From assembly GCA_021827245.1 (NCBI GenBank), contig JAKAWN010000005.1:1-48057 (forward strand): a stretch of DNA of 48,057 nt, in the 5' to 3' direction. Of this stretch, positions 32,971 to 40,851 are shown piece after piece. This DNA comes from Acidobacteriota bacterium (lineage in GTDB: Bacteria; Acidobacteriota; Terriglobia; UBA7540). Positions within the stretch are counted from its first letter, which is position 1; every line of letters begins with the position of its first letter. Under the pieces are notes generated by a model. The model did no database searches, was not told the origin of the DNA, and saw only the letters and a list, made by a program, of their open reading frames with translations. The translations under genes were made by a program, and so were the position numbers.

Positions 32971-33340
32971 TACCAAAAACGAAAATATTGTTTACGTGCT
33001 GACCAAGGGAACGGACAATCCCGAAATGGTCCTGATTGCTTTCACACACGCAGTGGGCGCCCTGACAATGGACGTCGGAGCCAAGCTCGTGCTCATCGGC
33101 CCAGCCGTCAATCTGGCACAGAAGGGCGTGGATAAGCACGTGAAGTTCGAAGGTTTGAAGCCGATGGACGAGTTGCTGGCCAATTTTCTCGACATGGGCG
33201 GAGAGCTTTATCTCTGCACGCCGTGCGTCAAAGGGCGCGGCTACGACGAGAAAACGGAACTGATCGAACAGGCTAAGCCCATCGCCGCTGCGGTCTACAC
33301 GCAAATGCTGCTCGACGCCAGCGCCGTTGTCAGCTATTGA
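32963..33340 (+). CDS. DsrE-family sulfur-relay protein
   Basis: The 125-residue alpha/beta protein fits the DsrE/TusD fold: NIVYVLTKGTDNPEMVLIAFTHAVGALTMDVGAKLVLIG and GGELYLCTPCVKGRG, with C85 and C88 in CxxC. DsrE-family proteins hold a persulfide on a conserved Cys and pass sulfur to or from TusA. AGGGA five bases before the ATG at 32963 favours this start over the ATG at 32942, which lies inside the preceding gene. No DsrF or DsrH partner is adjacent. It probably works with TusA and DsrE2 of the same cluster. Confidence 0.85.
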   Translation: MTDTKNENIVYVLTKGTDNPEMVLIAFTHAVGALTMDVGAKLVLIGPAVNLAQKGVDKHVKFEGLKPMDELLANFLDMGGELYLCTPCVKGRGYDEKTELIEQAKPIAAAVYTQMLLDASAVVSY

Positions 33341-33387
33341 CGCGGCGTGCCGGGCACTTTTGCAACCGGTGATTCCAAGGAGTTCGC

Positions 33388-33942
33388 ATGATAGGAACTG
33401 ATACCATACCGCAGCAACAATTCCAGGATCTTGTCGCGCGCGTCGAGGCGCTAGAAAAATCCTCGAGCGCCAATCGTCTATCCCTGGGAGTCATGACTGG
33501 AAACCTTGATACGACGATTGCCGCCTTCATCATCGCGCTCGGCGCGACCGCCTACGACATGGAAGTGGACATGTTCTTCACCTTCTGGGCCACAGCGGCG
33601 TTGCGCGACCCGCACAAGATGCCGCGCAAGGGCTTCCTCGACCGCATGTTTGGCCGCATGCTTCCGCGCGGCTCACGTGCGCTACCGCTCTCCAAAATGC
33701 AGATGGCCGGTATAGGTCCCAAGATGATTCGCAGCGTGATGAAGCAACGCGGAGTGAAGTCGCTCGAGGAACTGATGAAAGACGCGGCTGAGTTGGGCGT
33801 CCGCATCCATGTTTGCGAAATGTCGATGGGTGTGATGGGCCTGAAGCGCGAAGAGATGATTGCTTATCCTGGCATGGACTTCGTTGGCGTCGGAACGTTC
33901 ATTAAGATGATTCAGGAAGCCAAGCAAGTCGTCTTCCTCTGA
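33388..33942 (+). CDS. DsrE2-family sulfurtransferase-like protein
   Basis: The 184-residue protein matches DsrE2 along most of its length: MEVDMFFTFWATAALRDP, MLPRGSRALPLSKMQMAGIGPKMIRSVMKQRGVKSLEELMKDAAELGVRIHVCEMSMGVMGLKREEM split over residues 59-157. The only Cys, C143 in HVCEMSM, is at the conserved persulfide position. An N-terminal coiled-coil-like stretch (FQDLVARVEALEKSS) precedes it, as in many DsrE2 proteins. DsrE2 is commonly encoded with TusA and rhodanese and is thought to relay sulfur at or near the membrane. It is the last gene of the cluster, 47 bases after dsrE. The ATG has AAGGAG nearby. Confidence 0.88.
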   Translation: MIGTDTIPQQQFQDLVARVEALEKSSSANRLSLGVMTGNLDTTIAAFIIALGATAYDMEVDMFFTFWATAALRDPHKMPRKGFLDRMFGRMLPRGSRALPLSKMQMAGIGPKMIRSVMKQRGVKSLEELMKDAAELGVRIHVCEMSMGVMGLKREEMIAYPGMDFVGVGTFIKMIQEAKQVVFL

Positions 33943-34136
33943 GGGGCACCGCGCTTGATGCTAGGCCGTCTCGTGCAGCCCGGGCCAGAGAGCCGCGAGG
34001 GAGGAGATGATTACCAAAGAGAAGGCGCGTTGCCATTTGAATGCGCAGAATCAGTATTTGTGGCTGTTCGCTCCAGGGCTTGGGCTGATATGAGTCCATC
34101 GAATCTGAGATCTCAGCATGTCTAACAGGTGGATGT

Positions 34137-36089
34137 TCACTGATGACCGGAGGTAGGAGCTTCGGTTTCGCTGAGGACCTCGGTCCCAGGCACGAGTTCT
34201 TCTCCATTGTGGAAAAGCTTGACGATTTCATGGTTTAAGCGATACCGCGTGGCGGTCCGTTCGTCAGCTCGCGTGACATAGCGGATGATGGTAATGACCC
34301 CGTTGTCGATGGGTTTTATATTGACGGTCGGTTGGGCGGAAAAAGACTTTGTGCCATAGCGGCTTGATACGCGCTGCCATTCGCGTTCGGCCAGTTGCGT
34401 ATGGCTCTCGGTTTCTCTGGCCACGATGGCCCGAATTTTCTCCATCAGCGGATAAGGATTCTGGCTGCGGGGAATCGACACCTGCAGTTCATCCCAAAGC
34501 CACTGGCCGGCAGTGCTGAAATTGAAATAATAGCCGCTCACCGCATACATATTCATGAAGGCGACCTGGCGGCCGGTGAGATGGCCCGGTTCATTCCAGT
34601 TGCCGGTTTCCAGCAGTACGGTGCGGAACAGAGTGATCTCGATCACCTCGCCTCGTACGCCGGTAAAAGAATTCGGATTGATTTCCACCCAATCTCCCAC
34701 CCGGATTCCGTGCCGTCCCATCAGCACAAACCAGCCCATGAATGACAGGATAAAATCCTGCAGCGCCACCGCCAGGCCCGCGCCCGCCAAGCCCAGCACT
34801 GTGGACAAATTGCTGGGCTTTCCAAAGATGATCATCAGAATCACTATCACGACGATCAGCCGCACGCTGATGCGGAGCACCGCCTGGAGCGTTGTCCTCT
34901 GCTTCCGTTCCAGGGAAAGGCCGGCGAAAAAGTGCTCAATCAGCCGGTTTAAAAAGAACGCGCACGCCATGATCAGGACGATCCATACGCCACCGCCGAT
35001 AAGGCTGTGCAAAGCAGAGCGTTCGGACGCTCCCACGAGCGTGTTCCACTTCGCGTAGGCCGCGCCTAAATCATTCATGGCCTGGACTTGACGGCTAAGA
35101 ATCTGAGCCATGACCCGGTCCGATGAAATCCGTCGAATCAAAACGACGGCAGGATTGGCTGTGTGCGGCGCAGCCGATGCGTTGCGAGCCGGGGCTGCTC
35201 CGGGCGGTTGCGCCTTGCGTTTGTGAACCGGAGCCGGTTTCGTGTGGGGCGCCGCGACCAGTGCGCCAATTTGCTGTGGCGTGAGTTCGTGCTTCGCCAA
35301 GGCTTTGCGTTGCGCCTGTTCGGTAGCAATGCGTTTCTTGAGTGTCGCCTGTCGCCGCGCCAGGTTGGCGGCCGCAGCATAAGCCTCTTGCTGCGCCTGC
35401 CGGATTTGAGATTGCTCACCGTGAATCGTCTTCCAACGCGACCATCTTGCCAGCAGGCTGCCCGAAGCCGTGGGACGCGGAAGCGGAGGAAACTTGAATG
35501 TGTCGTGCTCCTTCGATACCGCAACGTGTTCCGCATTGAGTTTCGCCAGACGGCCTTTTAGACTCCCTCCAGCTTCATCCAGAGCATCTTCGGCATCGCC
35601 CATTGCTTCGTGAAAGAGATTCAACTCGGCCTGTCGCACTTCTAATTGTTGTTCCAGAACGCTCCGCCGCGCTCCACGGACTCGCTGAACCAGGCTCTTA
35701 AGCCGGTTCACTTCCGTCTGGTGCGTTTCGATCGCCTTGTCAATGTTCCCGATTCGCTCCTGAATAGCCTGAATCTTAGGCGTCTCGGGGATGGTCTCAG
35801 TGGACGCAAGTTGGAGATCGTAACCGTATTGCAGGTCTAAATCGCGGTCGGCATCGTTTAAGGCGTCTTGGGCCGCCCGCTGTTCCTCGGGGGTCGCGGC
35901 CAGCCGTGCCAGCCGGAGCGCAGCATCCAGATAGCGTGGGTTGAGGTACAAAGATTTATTCGGCATCCCCGAGGCCGTTTGGTTTGAAGAGGTAGGAGCA
36001 AACGCACGCGAGGTCAGATACATGCCGACCGCCCCCGCCACCAGGAGCACCAGCAGCCCGATCCCTGTCAATTTTTGCCTTGCCTTCAT
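34137..36089 (-). CDS. MscS-family mechanosensitive channel with long coiled-coil N-terminal region
   Basis: The 650-residue protein has an N-terminal membrane or signal segment (IGLLVLLVAGAVGMYLTSRAF), about 330 residues of charged coiled coil with a Pro/Ala/Lys-rich linker, then membrane helices and the MscS core: STVLGLAGAGLAVALQDFILSFMGWFVLMGRHGIRVGDWVEI, VIEITLFRTVLLE and the C-terminal beta/alpha-beta domain. MscS channels release osmolytes under membrane tension; extended members like MscK have large periplasmic N-terminal domains. The coiled-coil part could sense the periplasm. The start at 36089 is weakly supported by ribosome binding site. No operon partner is evident. Confidence 0.88.
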   Translation of the reverse strand: MKARQKLTGIGLLVLLVAGAVGMYLTSRAFAPTSSNQTASGMPNKSLYLNPRYLDAALRLARLAATPEEQRAAQDALNDADRDLDLQYGYDLQLASTETIPETPKIQAIQERIGNIDKAIETHQTEVNRLKSLVQRVRGARRSVLEQQLEVRQAELNLFHEAMGDAEDALDEAGGSLKGRLAKLNAEHVAVSKEHDTFKFPPLPRPTASGSLLARWSRWKTIHGEQSQIRQAQQEAYAAAANLARRQATLKKRIATEQAQRKALAKHELTPQQIGALVAAPHTKPAPVHKRKAQPPGAAPARNASAAPHTANPAVVLIRRISSDRVMAQILSRQVQAMNDLGAAYAKWNTLVGASERSALHSLIGGGVWIVLIMACAFFLNRLIEHFFAGLSLERKQRTTLQAVLRISVRLIVVIVILMIIFGKPSNLSTVLGLAGAGLAVALQDFILSFMGWFVLMGRHGIRVGDWVEINPNSFTGVRGEVIEITLFRTVLLETGNWNEPGHLTGRQVAFMNMYAVSGYYFNFSTAGQWLWDELQVSIPRSQNPYPLMEKIRAIVARETESHTQLAEREWQRVSSRYGTKSFSAQPTVNIKPIDNGVITIIRYVTRADERTATRYRLNHEIVKLFHNGEELVPGTEVLSETEAPTSGHQ

Positions 36090-36435
36090 CTTGTTCTTGC
36101 TGAGCTGTCCTTACGAATCGCCCCCTGCAAGCCCCAGTAACCGCCCGGACATCTGTCCAGGCTAACAGTGATTCTGCCCGACTTCCGGCCGTATGTAAAC
36201 GCCTGCTATGCCATCTCTTGCCCTGATGAGGAGAAACAGACGAAGGTTGTGTGAACCAAACGTCAAAAGCATCGTGCGTGCTATCGCAATGCCCCGTGAA
36301 TGCGCTGTCTTTCGCCGTTCGAACGCCGCAGGACCTGGCGAAGACCACCCTGTGTGAACGATTCCAAGTATAAATCTGGCAGCATGGAATAGCCAGCACG
36401 CCCAGTCCAAATCAGATCTAAGCGTCCTCCGGAAT
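36090..36435. other. Intergenic region (346 bp), nothing recognised
   Basis: It lies between the esterase end and the MscS start, both on the minus strand. Short open frames are present but none has a recognisable domain. It presumably holds the MscS promoter. Confidence 0.5.
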
Positions 36436-37341
36436 TCATTGATGAAAGGATCCGGCCAGGCCGAAAGCACGTGACTCGAATTTCAGCAGGCCCGGCAAAT
36501 GGGCGGCGAAGTAACCCCAGTTATGACCTCCCGGGTAAAGGTGGAATTCGTGCGGAATCCCACGCGCGGTCAGGATGCGGTCGAGCGCTCGCGCTCCACG
36601 TTCAAATCCGTAATCATCCTGCTCGCCGCAGTCAAAATATATTTTCATGCCGGCGAGCGGCGCGGTTCGGGCCAAGGTCAGAGGACTGTTTTTTTTCCAG
36701 AAGGCAGGGTCTGGCGGCGACCCGAATGCTCCGCCAAGCATCAGACGAAGTGCTTGCGGCAGGGGTCCCGCGGCAGTTACTGAAGGAATGCGTTCGATTA
36801 GGGACGCGCTCTCTGAGGAGACGGAACCGAAAAGGCTGGGGTAACGAAATGCAAGGTGGAGCGCTCCATATCCACCCATCGAGATGCCCGCAATGCCACG
36901 ATTCATTCGGCCGGGAAGCACGCGGTAGTGTTGTTCGATGTACGGCAATAACTCCCGAATGAAGAAGTCTTCATACCTGTCGCGGCCATTTCGGGAATTG
37001 ATGTAGAAGCTGGAGCCTGCGTCGGGCGTGACAATCAGGAACTTCCCAATACGCCCCGTGTCCCATAGATCCTCGACCAGGTTCAGCCCACCCGAGGTTA
37101 TGAGCATTTCCTGGTTTTCGCCGAGGCCGTGCAATAAGTAGAGGACTGGGTATCGCCTGATTTTGCCTGCCTCGTAGCCAGGCGGCAGGATTGCGCAATA
37201 GCCAACCGACCGATGCAGGAGGCGGCTTGGGACGGCGAGACACACGGCGCTCGTCGTCGCGGCGCGAGAAGGCGAGACGCAGATGCCGAGCCCAAGGAGT
37301 GCGAGAAGTGTGGCCCGGAGCGCTTTCCCGGAACTACTCAT
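36436..37341 (-). CDS. Secreted esterase of the enterochelin esterase / putative esterase family (PF00756)
   Basis: The 301-residue protein has a Sec signal (ALRATLLALLGLGICVSPSRAA). The alpha/beta-hydrolase features are VLYLLHGLGENQEML, the nucleophile elbow GISMGGYGALH, the acid region FDCGEQDDYGFERG and the catalytic His in LYPGGHNWGYF. This family includes enterochelin esterase, S-formylglutathione hydrolase and mycolyltransferases. Its start overlaps the end of the FtsX permease by eight bases, so the two are co-translated. The exported location suggests a role in hydrolysing an ester outside the cell, perhaps a compound handled by the neighbouring ABC exporter. Confidence 0.85.
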   Translation of the reverse strand: MSSSGKALRATLLALLGLGICVSPSRAATTSAVCLAVPSRLLHRSVGYCAILPPGYEAGKIRRYPVLYLLHGLGENQEMLITSGGLNLVEDLWDTGRIGKFLIVTPDAGSSFYINSRNGRDRYEDFFIRELLPYIEQHYRVLPGRMNRGIAGISMGGYGALHLAFRYPSLFGSVSSESASLIERIPSVTAAGPLPQALRLMLGGAFGSPPDPAFWKKNSPLTLARTAPLAGMKIYFDCGEQDDYGFERGARALDRILTARGIPHEFHLYPGGHNWGYFAAHLPGLLKFESRAFGLAGSFHQ

Positions 37342-38692
37342 ACCTCAGCGCCTCCACGGGATCGAGCCGAGCCGCCTGGGATGCCGGATATATTCCAGCG
37401 ACAAGGCTCACGCCGACCGCGAAGACGATAGCCCCCAGCGCCAGCCACCAGGGTACGAAGGAGATGTCCACGGCGGGCAGGTTGCGCCGCTGCAGGTAAA
37501 GGTCAGTGCCAAACGTCAGCGCCCTGCCAATAGCCCATCCGAGGCCGGTTCCGAAAACGCCGCCCAAGAGTCCCATTACAGCGGCCTCCGAAAAAAAGAG
37601 CTGGCGGACATCCTGGTCGGCGGCGCCCAACGCCTTGAGCACCCCGATTTCGCGCCGTCGCTCGAGAATGGCCATGACAAGCGTGTTTACAATGCCAAGG
37701 GTAGCGACGACCAGAGCAAGGCCTCCGAAAATTCCAAGCAGCAGGTCAAAGACCGTGAAGAAGAGACGCAGGTTGCGGGTGGTATCGAACAGCGAAAACG
37801 CCGCGAAGCCCATTTTCTTGATGGCAGCCTCCACGGCGGGGACCTTTGTTGGGCTCGTCACCAGCACTGTAAGCGTGGCGTACGTGGGCTCTTGAGTCGC
37901 TCCTCGTAGAACTTGTCGCAGGTCTGTGATTTGGGTCGCATGCAGCGCTTCTGCCACGTGCAGAGGAACGAAGAGCTGGCCCCGGCCAAATCCGCCGAAT
38001 CCCCCCGGGTCTGTTTTAACAATGCCGACGATCTTTAGGTGCGTTTCCTGAAGGACGACGGAAAATCCCGCAGTAGCAGCGCTCTGAGTGGGGCTTGCAC
38101 CCGCCCCTCCTTTCTTGCCGCCTGTCGCGGGGAGCGGCTCTCGCTTCGCGTAGCGAAGAGTAATCTGCTTCCCAATCAGAGTCTCGGGTTGGCGAGCCAG
38201 ACGCCGGGCAAATCCGATTTGAAGGATCGTCTCGTCGGCCGTGGGGCTTGAGAAAAAACGGCCCTCCATCTCGTCGAACGCCCCGCTCGTGCGGTCGGAA
38301 GCCGGAATTCCCGCAACCATGGTTGGATATGAATTCCCCGCATATCGGATTTCCGTCAGGAATCGGATTTGCGGGTAGACTTCCGTGACGTTGGCCAGGT
38401 GAGACATGGCTTGCCGGGCTTTGAGATCGAGCGCCGGGGATTTCTCGGGTGGAGCAGGATTCGGATTCTCTCCAAAACGGCGGAAATCCGATTTCGGCCT
38501 CACAAATATTGCGTTGAACAGGCCGGTCTGCTCAAGGTGCTGCGTGGCCAGGCGCTGCAACCCTACGCCGAGTGAAAGCATGGCGACCAGCGAAGCGATG
38601 CCGACGCCAATTCCGAGGGTGGTCAAGGCGTTCCGAAGTAACGCTTCACGCAAATTCCTCGCAGCAAGCTCGGTCAAATCGCGGACTTTCAT
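37334..38692 (-). CDS. ABC transporter permease, MacB/FtsX family
   Basis: The 452-residue protein has the MacB topology: one N-terminal helix (NALTTLGIGVGIASLVAMLSLGVGLQ), a large periplasmic domain, and three C-terminal helices (LFFTVFDLLLGIFGGLALVVATLGIVNTLVMAILERRREIGVLKALGA and two more). ERRREIGVLKALGA is the FtsX/MacB signature. A Gly/Ser-rich insertion (GGKKGGAGASPTQSAATAG) lies in the periplasmic domain. MacB-type systems export macrolides, peptides, or lipoproteins, using energy from an adjacent ATPase. It overlaps the ATPase gene by ATGA. No MacA-like adaptor is present nearby. Confidence 0.9.
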   Translation of the reverse strand: MKVRDLTELAARNLREALLRNALTTLGIGVGIASLVAMLSLGVGLQRLATQHLEQTGLFNAIFVRPKSDFRRFGENPNPAPPEKSPALDLKARQAMSHLANVTEVYPQIRFLTEIRYAGNSYPTMVAGIPASDRTSGAFDEMEGRFFSSPTADETILQIGFARRLARQPETLIGKQITLRYAKREPLPATGGKKGGAGASPTQSAATAGFSVVLQETHLKIVGIVKTDPGGFGGFGRGQLFVPLHVAEALHATQITDLRQVLRGATQEPTYATLTVLVTSPTKVPAVEAAIKKMGFAAFSLFDTTRNLRLFFTVFDLLLGIFGGLALVVATLGIVNTLVMAILERRREIGVLKALGAADQDVRQLFFSEAAVMGLLGGVFGTGLGWAIGRALTFGTDLYLQRRNLPAVDISFVPWWLALGAIVFAVGVSLVAGIYPASQAARLDPVEALRYE

Positions 38693-39396
38693 GTTGCCAC
38701 CAGCCTTCCGTCCTTCAAGGAAGCGATCCGCCCGGCAAATCGTTCCGCCAATGTCCGCTCATGCGTCACCATGACGATGGTCGTACCGAGTGCTTGGTTG
38801 ATCTCCCGCAGCAGCTTGAGGATTTCCTCGCCAGTGGAACTGTCCAGATTGCCCGTGGGTTCATCGGCGTAGAGAATTGCGGGGCGGTTCACCAGGGCGC
38901 GAGCGATGGCGGCGCGCTGCTGCTCACCGCCGGAAAGCTCGCCGGGTCGATGCGCGAATCGTTTCTCAAGATGGACCCGTTCGAGTGCTTCCCGCACGCG
39001 CGCCGCGCGTTCCCCGCGGTCCACCTCCGCAAGGCGCAGGGGCAGTTCTACGTTTTCCTCAAGCGTCATGCGCGGCAGCAAATTGAACGCCTGGAAGATA
39101 ATCCCCACAGTTTGATTTCGATATCGAGCCAACTCCCGTGAATTCATTTCCGCCAGGTTGCGCCCCTCGGCGATGATCGCGCCCGCGGTAGGACGGTCAA
39201 GCCCCGCCATGAGGTTCAACAGCGTGGATTTTCCCGACCCGGAACTTCCCAGCAGTCCCATGAATTCGCCTTTATGGACGGATAGCGTGACTTCGTCCAC
39301 TGCCCGAATCAGCGTCTCGCCCATTTGGAAGTACCGCGACACGCGTTCCGCCCGAATGACGAAACCATTGCTCGCCGGTGCGATTGTTCTCATCAT
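38689..39396 (-). CDS. ABC transporter ATP-binding protein, LolD/MacB type
   Basis: The 235-residue ATPase has Walker A GSSGSGKST, the signature LSGGEQQRAAIARAL, Walker B AILYADEPTGNLDS and the switch VMVTHERTLAERFAG. It belongs to the LolD/MacB/FtsE group that works with FtsX-like permeases. It is the first gene of a minus-strand unit with the permease and esterase. The start is at 39396; an upstream ribosome binding site is not obvious. Substrate is unknown. Confidence 0.92.
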   Translation of the reverse strand: MMRTIAPASNGFVIRAERVSRYFQMGETLIRAVDEVTLSVHKGEFMGLLGSSGSGKSTLLNLMAGLDRPTAGAIIAEGRNLAEMNSRELARYRNQTVGIIFQAFNLLPRMTLEENVELPLRLAEVDRGERAARVREALERVHLEKRFAHRPGELSGGEQQRAAIARALVNRPAILYADEPTGNLDSSTGEEILKLLREINQALGTTIVMVTHERTLAERFAGRIASLKDGRLVAT

Positions 39397-39878
39397 TTAG
39401 TTATTTACGCCTTTGCTGGCTTGCCGGTTTCCGATGCCCCTGGCCTTCTCCCAGTTTGGGGACACTGGTGCCGAACCCTTGCCAGAGACATCGCCCTTGT
39501 TTTCCTGGATTTTCAGCCATTGTGGAACTCAGGCCAATGCCGCGAGTGCGGTGTCCTTCGTTATGGGAACACTGCCATTTGCGAAATCTCGATATTTCCT
39601 ATGCCGCCAGCCATGCCGGCAACGGTGTTGTGCTCTCCAAGATCCCAGAATTGGGAAACGAAGCTGCCATCCCGGTCCTTCTGTCCAGAAATCCTTCACC
39701 GTCAAACCGGTCTAACCCCAAGGAAGGTCATGCCCGGAATTGGGAGAGGTGAAATCGGTGGACGCGGCATACGAACCGGCCGTCCCGACGCCGAAATCAT
39801 AAATTCATGACACAAGAGCCCCAACAGTGATTGGCGAATTTGAGGAATGGAAATAGCTATAAGTTGCTGCAAACAAAT
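39397..39878. other. Intergenic region (482 bp) without a recognised gene
   Basis: Open frames up to 161 codons exist in this GC-rich stretch, but none has a recognisable domain. No repeat or clear promoter could be assigned, although it should hold the ABC-unit promoter. Confidence 0.45.
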
Positions 39879-39953
39879 TGGTAGCGGGGGGGAGGATCGA
39901 ACTCCCGACCTAGGGATTATGAGACCCTCGCTCTACCACTGAGCTACCCCGCC
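39879..39953 (-). tRNA. tRNA-Met (CAT anticodon)
   Basis: The minus strand folds as a tRNA: acceptor 5' ggcgggg pairs with 3' ccccgct (one G-U), D-arm gctc/gagc, anticodon loop ctcataa with CAT, T-arm gggag-ttcgatc-ctccc, and an encoded CCA at 39879-39881. The anticodon stem lacks the three G-C pairs next to the loop that mark initiators and the 1-72 pair is present, so it looks like elongator Met. A tRNA-Ile2 with modified CAT is possible. Confidence 0.92.
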
Positions 39954-40053
39954 ACGTTCCTGAGGCCTTCAGACTCTATGTTATCAGGACGCTTCAGCAA
40001 GTTTAGGTGATAGTTCGATTGGCGGTCAAGGGACTGATTGGTTTCGTCCGGCC

Positions 40054-40644
40054 CTATGAGTCTGGATCTTGGGCAGTTTTTTCGGAGTCCTGGGCGATAC
40101 GATAAAACGTCAGTTGAGCGTCGCCGTGGCGGATGGTTCGAATTTGCTCAAGCTGGTTGTAACGGCCTTCAAGAAAATAATGCCGGGAATGTTCGGCGAT
40201 CACGAGCGAGGAGGGAATCAGTAGCTTCGATCTGCCCAGTTGTCGCAAAGCATGATGGTATTCACTTGTCTCGCTGTAGGGCGGATCAAGGAAGACAAAA
40301 TCGTAGGGTTCGCCTTCCTCGTCAAGCCTTTCAATGGCCGTAAGGACTTTGGAAGTGATCAGGCGGAAGCTCGTTTCCATCTTCAACGCCGCAAGGTTCT
40401 TGCGAATCATCTCCACCGCTGGCCGATGGTGCTCCACGAAGACCACTTCTTTCGCGCCGCGGCTCAACGCTTCCAGGCCTACCGCCCCGGAGCCTGCATA
40501 GGCATCCAGAAATCTCGAATTGCGTACGCTCGGTCCCAGAACGTCGAACAACGTTTCGCGCATCTGATCCGAGGTCGGCCGAAGGTTCATGCCTTTCAGC
40601 GTTTGGATGCGATGCCCACGATGTGACCCTGCAATGATGCGCAT
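40054..40644 (-). CDS. rsmD: 16S rRNA (guanine(966)-N(2))-methyltransferase RsmD
   Basis: The 196-residue class I methyltransferase starts MRIIAGSHRGHRI, the usual RsmD beginning, with RPTSDQMRETLFDVL, the SAM motif FLDAYAGSGAVGLEALSRGA, EVVFVEHHRPAVEMIRKNL and the catalytic FVFLDPPYSET. RsmD methylates G966 of 16S rRNA. The start at 40644 is preferred to an earlier ATG at 40686 because family members begin MRIIAG. It lies after the tRNA-Met gene; recG is about 200 bases upstream on the same strand, as often found. Confidence 0.93.
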   Translation of the reverse strand: MRIIAGSHRGHRIQTLKGMNLRPTSDQMRETLFDVLGPSVRNSRFLDAYAGSGAVGLEALSRGAKEVVFVEHHRPAVEMIRKNLAALKMETSFRLITSKVLTAIERLDEEGEPYDFVFLDPPYSETSEYHHALRQLGRSKLLIPSSLVIAEHSRHYFLEGRYNQLEQIRTIRHGDAQLTFYRIAQDSEKTAQDPDS

Positions 40645-40686
40645 GCCGATCTCGAAGGCGGAAAGAGATGCAATAACGATTCTCAA

Positions 40687-40851
40687 TTAGATCACATTGG
40701 CCCCTTAAGCTGAACCCTTATCTGTGTTCTGAAAGAACTTTGTGGAACTTCTTTCGCAGCCGGGCAAAGGATGTGCTTGACTGTTCTTTCAGTATGGGAA
40801 GCCGGTTACTCACCGGCGCTTACCGTGGCCCATGGCCGGTTCGGCAACCTT
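40687..40851. repeat. Inverted repeat between rsmD and recG
   Basis: ctgaaagaac (40729-40738) is mirrored by gttctttcag (40783-40792), ten perfect bases apart by 44. A separate gccggttactcaccggc hairpin lies near 40801-40817. The second might terminate recG, but no T-run was clear. Confidence 0.45.

Noticed and set aside
27018..33942. Assigning the cluster as a complete Dsr or Apr sulfate-reduction locus
   Set aside because: No dsrAB, dsrC, aprAB or sat is in the window; only the Qmo-like and carrier parts are seen.
39325..39810. 161-codon frame between the ABC unit and tRNA-Met
   Set aside because: The Cys pairs looked at first like a zinc-ribbon transposase fragment, but no consistent match was found.
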